From contig NZ_CANMXL010000004.1 in the NCBI RefSeq assembly GCF_947501905.1, forward strand, positions 208,777 to 272,776: a stretch of 64,000 nucleotides of DNA, written 5' to 3'. The number at the start of each line of letters is the position of its first letter. The first letter of the stretch is position 1. This document shows, piece by piece, positions 1-8,977 of this stretch. Source of the stretch: an uncultured Winogradskyella sp. (GTDB lineage Bacteria; Bacteroidota; Bacteroidia; Flavobacteriales; Flavobacteriaceae). The notes beneath the pieces are model-generated. The model was not told the origin of the DNA, made no database searches, and saw only the letters and a list, made by a program, of their open reading frames with translations. A program made the position numbers and the translations under genes.

Positions 1-659
1 ACTGAGGGTTCATATTCCGTCATTCTATCTTGTGAGCTTCTTAAAACTAATCCACTAAACAATTGATAATTGGTTAAACTATTTGGCTCTAATCCCGTAA
101 AGGGATTTACATCTTTTTCTAAGATATTATTTACATTAAAGCTTAGATAAAAATTACTGTATCGATATAAAAACCCTGCATCAAAATTATTATTGGTTTG
201 TGAGCGATCATCAATAATACTTGGGTCTACAATTGGAATGTCTGGAGTGGCCACAAAGTTTTCTATGTCAATACGAAAACTATTAATGTTATAAGACAAT
301 CCAAAGGATAAGTATTGCTTAGAATTATAGCCTAGCGTTAGGTGATGTGCGAAAGAAAATTTAATCCCTTTTTGTCTCGTATTACCGTTCTTGTCATTAT
401 ACATACTTACACCAACACCTGAGCGATTTCCTATTCTCATATCAGCATATAGAGCTTGATTATCTGGAGCACCTTTAATACCAACCCATTGTGTTAATCC
501 ATTTGCACGTATTCTCACATTATCGCCAATACCAGCAAATGTCGGGGAAATTACAAATTCATTATCAGCTAGGTATTGTGTAAATACAGGTAAATTTAGC
601 TCTTGTGCAGAACTATAAATTGAAAAGCTCAGTAATATATATAGTAGATTTTTTTTCAT
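1..659 (-). CDS. PorP/SprF family type IX secretion membrane protein (partial, C-terminus off the left edge)
   Basis: The frame opens at ATG 659 and runs leftward through the window edge without a stop. It begins with a short signal peptide (MKKNLLYILLSFSIYSSAQ) followed by the family's typical start, in which the mature protein reads LPVFTQYLADNEFVISPTFAG. Alternating hydrophobic/polar strands with aromatic ends (for example LYADMRIGNRSGVGVSMYND) indicate an outer-membrane beta-barrel. PorP/SprF proteins sit in the outer membrane and help secrete or anchor SprB-type adhesins through T9SS. The giant adhesin lies 27 bp upstream on the same strand, the usual sprB-sprF gene order, so this is probably its dedicated partner. 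About 220 residues are visible; the family is usually about 300-330. Confidence 0.85.
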   Translation of the reverse strand, partial: MKKNLLYILLSFSIYSSAQELNLPVFTQYLADNEFVISPTFAGIGDNVRIRANGLTQWVGIKGAPDNQALYADMRIGNRSGVGVSMYNDKNGNTRQKGIKFSFAHHLTLGYNSKQYLSFGLSYNINSFRIDIENFVATPDIPIVDPSIIDDRSQTNNNFDAGFLYRYSNFYLSFNVNNILEKDVNPFTGLEPNSLTNYQLFSGLVLRSSQDRMTEYEPS

Positions 660-685
660 CTGTTTCTTGTTTAATTAGTTAGGAA

Positions 686-3600
686 TTACCTATAAAGGGT
701 GAAATGCCCAACAAATGAGCGGTCTACACTTGAACCATTTGGTCTAACTACGTACCAGTAATCACCTGTTGGTAATTCTGAGCCATTATAACGCCCATCC
801 CAATATTCACCTACACGATAAGTGGCTACTTTACGACCATATCTATCAAAAATGTCGAATTCTAAGTTTGGATAATTGTCTATGCATCCTGGAGCCCAAG
901 TATCAGTAGTTCCATCTCCATTTGGTGTAAAATAGTTTGGCACACATATATCTACAAATTCAAGTTCTACTTGAGCAATAGCTGTACATCCATTAGTGTC
1001 TGTAACAGTTACAATGTATATGCCAGATTGGGTAATTGTATACGTATTCTCTACGCCAGAGTCTTCTTCATTAAATGTATATGTATAACTTCCTGTTCCG
1101 CCACCACCTTGAGCAACAATTTCATTTAATTCACCTTCTGATAAGGTAATTGTTACTGGGTCATAATCTGACATATCAAATAGTTCTGTGGTTTGAATAC
1201 AACCATTACTGTGCCTTACGTCAATGTAATTATCAGTTCCTACAGGAATATTTGTAAATACATTACTAGCTTGATATGGTCCGCCATTTAGTGAATAATC
1301 TAGTTCAGATAAATCGGTTATAGAGTCATCAACAGTAACTGTTACTGTATTTGTCTGTGCGTTTTGGTCGCAATCGTACGATAATTCTATTTCTGGATTT
1401 ATTCTTGCTGAATTAGGGAAAGTAATATTCCATTCAGATTCGCAACCTTCCGCATCTCTAACGTATACAATATGGTCTCCACCAGCTAAATCTGTAAAAT
1501 CAAACTGTGTTTGTCCAATAAGACCTGTTGTATATGGGCCATCATAATTATCTAAACTCACACTATATGGTGTTGTACCTCCAGATATATCTATACTAAA
1601 CTCACCATCTAAATCACCGTCACAAACCTCAGGTAAAATTGAATTGGGCACTATACTCAATAATACCTGCACAGGTTCAGTGACAGTTTCTGTAAAAGTC
1701 AAGTAACATCCAAGTTCATCTTGAACAATGATATCATATTCGCCTGGTTCTAAATTTTCAAAAAGGTTAGTATCAAAAAATTGATTTAATTGAGGTGAAA
1801 TAGCATACTTGATAATTCCTGTTCCACCGGTAGCATTAACTAAGATTGAACCATTATCTGTTCCAGCACATTGCACATTTATTACGCTTAATGTCGCTTC
1901 AAGAATTGTTGAAGGTTCTGTAATAGGAATTGTAGATGATATTGCATTACAATCACCACTTACAACAGAAACTACATAATTGCCAGCTATAAGCTCTGTA
2001 AAGTAACCTGGTGTGTTTTGTGTAGCATTTATGGTGTTTCCTGCTGTATCTTCTAACGTGTAAGTATAATTACCTAAACCACCAGTTGCAGTAGCCGTAA
2101 TACTTCCTGTATTGTCACCAGCACAATTAATAGTTGGATTTACTGAGTCTAAGCTAATCGTTAAATCTGGTAACGGGTCTATAGTAATATCATTTGATAT
2201 TATTGCGATACAGTTATTTACATCTCTAACATAATAAGAGTATGTCCCTACCGGAACATTAAAAGTTGTAGATGAGTTAAACGTTCCTAAAACTGTAGCA
2301 AAAGAACTGTCTGCACTATACGAATATGGTGCAGTACCTCCAGTTGCACTAAGCGTCAATGTAGATTCTGTAAAACAAGTTTGAGAAGATGCTTTTACTA
2401 AATTGGCATTTATAGGTGTTGGTTCTGAAATCGGAATGTCTATAGATATCAATTCACAATCAAAACCATCATTAATTACTACTTGATATGTTCCAGCAGC
2501 TAACCCATCAAATACATTAGATGTTTGAGGTCCAGATGAAGCTATAACTGGAGAAATAGTATTTAAAGTATATGTATAATTACTTCCTTGTCCTCCAGTA
2601 ACATTTGTAATTGTGATACTCCCATTTGAGTCCCCAAAACAAGCTAGCATATTTGTACTAGGTGTGAAAATAGCATCAATTGGAGTAGGCTCATCTAATC
2701 TTATATTTTCAGAAACGATACAACCTTCAGCATCTCTAACATTAACTGTATAATCACCAGCGGATAAATTTGTAAATGTTCCATTTGATGAAAAAGGAAC
2801 GGTTGCATCTCCGGTTAATTCGTATTGATAATCTCCCCAACCTCCAGTTGCAATTGCAGTAATAGTTCCAACATTATTATTACAAGTTACATTAGATGTT
2901 TCTGTGACATCTAATAATAACTCTTCAAGTGGAGAACCAATTATTACATCCGAAGTTGATGAGCAAAAAGGGCTTTGAGTTTCAGTTATAATTACTGTAT
3001 ATGTCCCAGAAGTTAGACTACTTACAGTTAATGGATTTGTAGTTGTATTTGCAGAAACAACTCCAAAAACAGATGTATTTGTGCTATCAATGACTTCATA
3101 TGTATATGTGCCCGAATAATTTGTAATATCTATATCAAAGCTTCCAGTATTATCACTAAAACATGTTACCGAAGTTGGTGTTAAATCAAAAGTAGGAGCA
3201 ATAGCTTCAGGTAATGCTACAGAAACCTCTTCAGTACAACCAGTAACGCTATCAGTAATTGTGATATCATATAATCCTGAAGGGACATCAGAAATAGTGT
3301 TTCCTGTTATAGTAATTGATGGATTATTTGGTAAAATACTATACGTATAAGTACCAGAGCCACCAGAAGGCGAAAGTGTAATTATGCCATCATCATTATT
3401 ACAAGTTGGTAATGCTGTTACATCTGGTGTTATATTTAAGATTGGCAAAATATCTATTGAGACTAAGTTTCCACAGCCATTTGCATCATTGATTTCTACA
3501 GTATGATTTCCTGATGCTAGATTTGAAATAGTGAAAGGGAAACTTTGTACCTGAAAAGCACCTCCATCTATACTAATACTATAAGGAGCTATTCCAGCTG

Positions 3601-6600
3601 ATGCTAAATTTACATCTATTTGAAACGTTCCATCTATATCTAAACAGTCATCATTAACAACAGCTGTAATTACAGGAGAATCGTCCATTGGTAATATCGT
3701 AGCTGGGCTTGTAACGATACAACCATAAGCATCTAATACATGAACATAGTATGTATTAGCATCTAAATTAAATGTACTTGCTGAGCCCCATCCAGCATCA
3801 GTTGCTAATGGTGCTGTTGGTGTTGTTGTAATTTGATATTGATATGGCGCAGTACCATTTTCGGCAACTGCAGAAACAACCCCAGAATTTGCATTACAAT
3901 TAGCGTTTTGATTCACAAAAACAGATAAGTCTAAAGGAAATTCTGATTCAGTAACATTAAAAGGAGCAGTGACAATTCCACAGCCCGCATTAGGACCTGT
4001 AGTTTCACTGATAGACACAAAATAATTTCCAAATGGTAAACTTTCAAAATCTGTAACTACTAAACTTCCATTTGCAGGAACAGTTCCAATTCCTATTGCA
4101 CCAATTGGAGTTAAAGATTGTGATTCATAAACTTGGTAGCTAACATCAACGTTAGTAGCATATACACTTTCAATAGTAAAAGATACATTACCATCTGCAT
4201 CACCAGTACATGTTATGTTGTTACTGCCAAAAGCACTTAAGGTTAGCGTAGAATTTGTAGGTATGGATGCTGTAGAAGTTTCGTAATACGTACAGTTAGT
4301 AGCGCTATCATATACAACGAATGTGTATTGCACTCCAGGGATTAACCCAGTAAATATTGTAGAAGCACTACCTGCAGGATTCTCTGCCAACCAATTTGGG
4401 TCACCTACAGTATATGGTACAAATGGCTCTTGATAAATCGAAAACCAAAAAGGACCCGAACTACTAAGTGCAGAGCTAACAGCTATTGTTGCTTCACCAC
4501 CAGTAGAACAATTAACAGTTGGTGTAATGGTTATATCTAAATCTGATGGAGGAGAAGCCACTAATACATCTTGAATTAAAACTGAACATCCATTAGCATC
4601 TACTACATTTATTTGATATAATCCAAAGTCAACGACATCAAAACTTACAGAAGTTGAACCAGTAGCGTTAAGCTCTGAATTGGAATAGCCATTAGTTCCT
4701 GTTACAAAGTAATTATAGGGAGCTGTACCACCAGTTACAGAGTTTATGATGACAGAACCCTGCGAAACGCCAGAAGCTGTACAAGTAATATCTACTGTAC
4801 TAGAATTAACAAGTATAGGATCAGGTTCAGATATTGTAATAGCCTGAGTATCTGTACAAGAGTTTGCATCGGTAATGGTAACTGTATAATCACCAGCTGG
4901 TAAACTGGTTGTTTGATTTCCATAATCTGTGCTTGTAGTGTCATTATTTACATTAATAACAAATGGTGGTGTACCAACCGTATTATCAATTGTTATGTCT
5001 AATGCTCCTGTAGCTTCACCATTACAATTTATATTTTGACTTTGTACTACAGCACTCAATGCAGGAGGAACTATAGAATTTACTGTAATAATTGATGATA
5101 ATACAGTACATCCATTTCCATCTGTAATCTCAAATTGATAATCGCCAGCTGTAGATGTTGAATATGTAAATGTGTTTCCTGTACTACCTAAAGGACTGAA
5201 TGCAGAACCATTAATTGAAACAGCATACGTATATGGAGCAGTACCATTGATGGTCCCTGTAATAACAGCATCTGGGCTAGCTGTACAATCTAATCCTTCT
5301 GTTAATACAATATTTACAGTTGACACAGGTAATGGAGCAACTGTATAAGATTCACTATACTCACAATTATTTTCATCTCTTACCTGAAACGTATATGTTC
5401 CAGGTTCTAACCCTGGAAATACATTTGATGATTGATAAGGTGTTGTAGCAGAAGCCGGTGCTATAATCTGATATTCTAATACGCCTGTTCCACCAGTAAT
5501 ATTGGTAATTGTTATTGTTGTTGTATTTGTTGAACAATCGATTGGGCTATTACTAAAATCTAAATCAGTAGGCGGATTTAATGGAGGAATTGTAATTTCA
5601 TTAGTGATGAATGTACAATCATTCAAATCTCTTATAGTTACTGTATATGTGCCTTGCCCTAAACCAGTAAATGTATTACTCGGCTGATAGTTTACGCCAT
5701 CGATACTATACGAATAAGGAGCTGTTCCTCCAGAAACGCCTGTAACAGAAATTGTTCCATTACTTGTACAAGTAAAAGGAGCACTTAGCTCAGCTGTACC
5801 ATCAATTGGTGGGTTTTCGTTTATAACAACAGTTTGTGGACTAGTTGTACATATAACGCCTCCAAATGTATATTCAATAATTGCATCATAGTTTCCTGCA
5901 GACAAACCAGAAAACACTGGAGAATTTGAAAACGTTACACCATTGTCAATACTATAGCTTATAGTATTTCCATTAGCGTTGTTAACGGTAAAAGTAATAC
6001 TACCATCATTATTTCCTGGGCATAAAATATCTATTGTATTTACTGAAAAGTCAGGAGGTAACGCTGCATCCACGGTAATTGAAGTTGTCGCACTACAATT
6101 GTTAGCATCAATAACTGTAATATCATAAGTCCCAGCTGCTGTAACTGTATATTCGGGTACGGTTTGAAAATCGGTAGTACTATTTATAAAATAAAAATAG
6201 GGTGGAGTGCCGCCTTCAGGATAAATAGTGATCTCACCATCGGAACATGTCAAAGGTGTTGTTAAAGCCGCAGTGACTGTTAGTAAAGGTGGCTCTACAA
6301 TAACTACATCTTCAGAATAAGTACAACCATCTTCAGTTGTTGCAGTTACTGTATATGTTCCAGTATTTAAGTTATCGAACAAATAAGTGTTTTCGATAAT
6401 TGGACCTACACTATTAACCAATGTTCCACCTTGATATATTTCAAACGTATATTGTGGCTCTACATCATTTGCTGATATTTGAATACTGCCTTTATCTCCG
6501 TTACAAAATGGTTGAGTAACTACTGTTGATACTGTAAAATCTCGTTCTCTTATTTGAACATCTGGAACCGTAAATACACAAGGATTTGTATCTATACCGA

Positions 6601-8902
6601 TTTGTCTGATATAAACAGTATATGTTCCCGGCGTAGTAATAGTGAATATATTGCTTGCTTGATACGTTATACCATCTAAACTATATTCGTAGCCAGAAGG
6701 CACATCATTTACCGTTATACTTCCTGGTGTTGTACAAATAATGTCTTCAGCGACTACTGAAGGATCTAATAGATTTTCGTAAACATTAAAATAAAACTGA
6801 ACAAAACAACCACCTTCATAATTTATGGTTAATCTATATTGTCCTGCAGTGTCAGCGACAAAATCAGGGCCTGTAGCTACTTCATTCCAAGTACATGAAT
6901 CATCTTCATTAGCACAATCTGTATCAGTTACAGCTGGGCAGCTGGTCTCATCTAACTGTTCCCAAATAATTGAAGAAGCACCAGATATGTTGGTATCTAT
7001 ATTTACAAAATCTTCAGCACCACATAAATAAATGTTAGGTAATTCTTTACCGTCATTTGGGCAAATGACAACTTCGTCTGCAAAAGGAATAACTGGGTTA
7101 GTTGTTGTACCACCAAAAAGCTCAACATTAAATTGTTGCACAATAGATTGACATGGTGCTAAGGCTGTATTAAATGAATAATAAGTACCTGTTGCACTTA
7201 CTGTAATCGTTTGAGCGCTACCAATAACTGGAGTTCCTGTTGGACTTGTAGACCAAGAATATGAATCATAACCATCAGCAGCTGTTAAATCTAATGTAGA
7301 ACCGCAAAGTACCTGCTCTTGTTCAAAAGTACAGTCTAAATTAATTAGAAAATTAGTGGCTTGCGGTGTAAGTAAACACCCTGTATTACTATCTATACTT
7401 GGATCATCAGTAATCTGAAATGTTGGATTGAAAAATCCATTATATGTCGCAAAGGCTTGGTTATTTATAATATTTGAACAAGCATCAGCTAATTGTTGAC
7501 AAGAATCAACAGTTTCTACTTCAATTCGTATTTCATAAACTGGATCATTTTCTTCAACTAAATAATCTTCAACATCAAAAATAAGTTCTCTTGTTGCTGG
7601 ATTATAACTATTAACTGTTACACCAGGTGGAAGCACTAAATCGGTAGGATGATTATAAACGATATTAATTGGAAGGATATCTCTAATCTGAAGACTTGTT
7701 GCATTGTCATTTCCTGTATTCTGAAAGCCAATAACATAATTTAATGGTGTAGACAAACCAACACCTTGACCACCTATATTGATACCAGAATCGTCTTCTA
7801 CAATTTTTGTAAGTACAATATTTGGCTCGATAATTTCTACTGCAAAGGCGAAGAAATACGGAAAATAAGTATCGCCACTAGTTTCTAATCGTATGGTTCC
7901 AGATGTTGCATCATTAGCTATGACTGAATTTCCAGGGTTAGGTATTGCAATTACACCAGTATCAAACCCAAGTGTATTTGTACTATTTGGCACTCTATTG
8001 TTTACTGGTAAAGCACTTAGTTGAGTAACAGAACTATTAAAAAAGTTTGCTACAGGTCTATCAGCTGTAGATAAGCTAGTTCCATTTAGTCTTAGTCGAT
8101 CTCCTAATATAGGACTATCACCCTCAAGAGTGGCGAATGCAAAATTTGCTCTTACTGGTGCTGGAGCAGGAACTGTTCTAAAACCATCAACAGGAATATC
8201 CAAGCTAGGATTGTTACCAGGAACACTAATTGCACTAAAGCCATCAAAACTTGTTATTGACTTACCAGGAAGAGTAGGATCTTCATATACTATAAAAAGT
8301 GACCATCCAGCTGACTGACCAGTACCATTAAAAGGGTTAAAATTTGCAGTTTCCCCAACACCAGATGATACATTTGCAACGGTGTATGTTCCTAAATCTG
8401 CACCAGAACCAAAGCTAGTAACTATAGAGGTTACATCTGCAAAGCATGCATATGAAAAACTATCCCCACCATCTACTGATGTGCCTCCTGCATCATAAAT
8501 TATTGTTCCTGTGATATCATTATATCCACCAGATGGCCCTCTAAATCTTACATCGGTAATAGGCTCATTACCTGGATTTACAGCGCCCCAATATAAACCT
8601 GCGTAAATAATTTCATAACAATTTGGATTTGGTATTTCTAAATCGGCACTAGAAGAACTAAAAGTACTTGCGTCACCATCGATATCAATATATTGCATAT
8701 CGACATTATGATTGTATACGGAGTTATCATTAAAAGCATTGTTATCTGGGCCAAGAATATTATTACCAATTAATACAATATCACCTTTTAAATCTTGATT
8801 AAATCTTGGTGCAAAAGGCACATAGTTTTGAGCGTAGGAGTGTAGGCCTATAAAAATTGTTATAATTATAGTGGCTATACTAGAAAAAGTAGGTTTTTTC
8901 AT
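686..8902 (-). CDS. Giant SprB-like surface adhesin with SprB repeats and a T9SS type B sorting domain
   Basis: A 2738-residue secreted protein. Residues 1-25 are a signal peptide ending SYAQ. Residues about 365-515 resemble a DUF11/conserved-repeat domain (LTKIVEDDSG start). From about 720 to 2600 there are roughly twenty SprB-type repeats of about 80-90 residues, each with a GTAPYxYxI-like strand, a 'F..L..G.Y.v.v.D..gC' strand and a conserved cysteine. The last 85 residues form a gliding-motility-associated C-terminal domain (NYFTPNGDGTTDTW, FDIFDRYGRKV, GDYWYVV), the T9SS type B sorting signal. In Flavobacterium, SprB is the mobile adhesin moved by the gliding machinery. The protein is shorter than F. 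johnsoniae SprB (about 6500 residues), so it is a relative rather than a certain orthologue. A PorP/SprF gene follows directly. Confidence 0.88.
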   Translation of the reverse strand: MKKPTFSSIATIIITIFIGLHSYAQNYVPFAPRFNQDLKGDIVLIGNNILGPDNNAFNDNSVYNHNVDMQYIDIDGDASTFSSSSADLEIPNPNCYEIIYAGLYWGAVNPGNEPITDVRFRGPSGGYNDITGTIIYDAGGTSVDGGDSFSYACFADVTSIVTSFGSGADLGTYTVANVSSGVGETANFNPFNGTGQSAGWSLFIVYEDPTLPGKSITSFDGFSAISVPGNNPSLDIPVDGFRTVPAPAPVRANFAFATLEGDSPILGDRLRLNGTSLSTADRPVANFFNSSVTQLSALPVNNRVPNSTNTLGFDTGVIAIPNPGNSVIANDATSGTIRLETSGDTYFPYFFAFAVEIIEPNIVLTKIVEDDSGINIGGQGVGLSTPLNYVIGFQNTGNDNATSLQIRDILPINIVYNHPTDLVLPPGVTVNSYNPATRELIFDVEDYLVEENDPVYEIRIEVETVDSCQQLADACSNIINNQAFATYNGFFNPTFQITDDPSIDSNTGCLLTPQATNFLINLDCTFEQEQVLCGSTLDLTAADGYDSYSWSTSPTGTPVIGSAQTITVSATGTYYSFNTALAPCQSIVQQFNVELFGGTTTNPVIPFADEVVICPNDGKELPNIYLCGAEDFVNIDTNISGASSIIWEQLDETSCPAVTDTDCANEDDSCTWNEVATGPDFVADTAGQYRLTINYEGGCFVQFYFNVYENLLDPSVVAEDIICTTPGSITVNDVPSGYEYSLDGITYQASNIFTITTPGTYTVYIRQIGIDTNPCVFTVPDVQIRERDFTVSTVVTQPFCNGDKGSIQISANDVEPQYTFEIYQGGTLVNSVGPIIENTYLFDNLNTGTYTVTATTEDGCTYSEDVVIVEPPLLTVTAALTTPLTCSDGEITIYPEGGTPPYFYFINSTTDFQTVPEYTVTAAGTYDITVIDANNCSATTSITVDAALPPDFSVNTIDILCPGNNDGSITFTVNNANGNTISYSIDNGVTFSNSPVFSGLSAGNYDAIIEYTFGGVICTTSPQTVVINENPPIDGTAELSAPFTCTSNGTISVTGVSGGTAPYSYSIDGVNYQPSNTFTGLGQGTYTVTIRDLNDCTFITNEITIPPLNPPTDLDFSNSPIDCSTNTTTITITNITGGTGVLEYQIIAPASATTPYQSSNVFPGLEPGTYTFQVRDENNCEYSESYTVAPLPVSTVNIVLTEGLDCTASPDAVITGTINGTAPYTYAVSINGSAFSPLGSTGNTFTYSTSTAGDYQFEITDGNGCTVLSSIITVNSIVPPALSAVVQSQNINCNGEATGALDITIDNTVGTPPFVINVNNDTTSTDYGNQTTSLPAGDYTVTITDANSCTDTQAITISEPDPILVNSSTVDITCTASGVSQGSVIINSVTGGTAPYNYFVTGTNGYSNSELNATGSTSVSFDVVDFGLYQINVVDANGCSVLIQDVLVASPPSDLDITITPTVNCSTGGEATIAVSSALSSSGPFWFSIYQEPFVPYTVGDPNWLAENPAGSASTIFTGLIPGVQYTFVVYDSATNCTYYETSTASIPTNSTLTLSAFGSNNITCTGDADGNVSFTIESVYATNVDVSYQVYESQSLTPIGAIGIGTVPANGSLVVTDFESLPFGNYFVSISETTGPNAGCGIVTAPFNVTESEFPLDLSVFVNQNANCNANSGVVSAVAENGTAPYQYQITTTPTAPLATDAGWGSASTFNLDANTYYVHVLDAYGCIVTSPATILPMDDSPVITAVVNDDCLDIDGTFQIDVNLASAGIAPYSISIDGGAFQVQSFPFTISNLASGNHTVEINDANGCGNLVSIDILPILNITPDVTALPTCNNDDGIITLSPSGGSGTYTYSILPNNPSITITGNTISDVPSGLYDITITDSVTGCTEEVSVALPEAIAPTFDLTPTSVTCFSDNTGSFDIDITNYSGTYTYEVIDSTNTSVFGVVSANTTTNPLTVSSLTSGTYTVIITETQSPFCSSTSDVIIGSPLEELLLDVTETSNVTCNNNVGTITAIATGGWGDYQYELTGDATVPFSSNGTFTNLSAGDYTVNVRDAEGCIVSENIRLDEPTPIDAIFTPSTNMLACFGDSNGSITITNVTGGQGSNYTYTLNTISPVIASSGPQTSNVFDGLAAGTYQVVINDGFDCELISIDIPISEPTPINANLVKASSQTCFTESTLTLSATGGTAPYSYSADSSFATVLGTFNSSTTFNVPVGTYSYYVRDVNNCIAIISNDITIDPLPDLTISLDSVNPTINCAGDNTGSITATATGGLGNYTYTLEDTAGNTINATQNTPGYFTELIAGNYVVSVVSGDCNAISSTIPITEPSTILEATLSVINVQCAGTDNGSILVNATGGTGIIKYAISPQLNQFFDTNLFENLEPGEYDIIVQDELGCYLTFTETVTEPVQVLLSIVPNSILPEVCDGDLDGEFSIDISGGTTPYSVSLDNYDGPYTTGLIGQTQFDFTDLAGGDHIVYVRDAEGCESEWNITFPNSARINPEIELSYDCDQNAQTNTVTVTVDDSITDLSELDYSLNGGPYQASNVFTNIPVGTDNYIDVRHSNGCIQTTELFDMSDYDPVTITLSEGELNEIVAQGGGGTGSYTYTFNEEDSGVENTYTITQSGIYIVTVTDTNGCTAIAQVELEFVDICVPNYFTPNGDGTTDTWAPGCIDNYPNLEFDIFDRYGRKVATYRVGEYWDGRYNGSELPTGDYWYVVRPNGSSVDRSFVGHFTLYR

Positions 8903-8977
8903 GATATATATATTTAGTTATTCTTTACTATCGGGTTTGGGGCTTAATAGATAAAGAATGCCTTTAATGATATGTTA

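Noticed and set aside
686..8902. Regularly spaced near-repeats across 8 kb, considered as a CRISPR or tandem-repeat array
   Set aside because: The period is about 250 bp, the copies are diverged, and they coincide with SprB-type protein repeats in one long reading frame.
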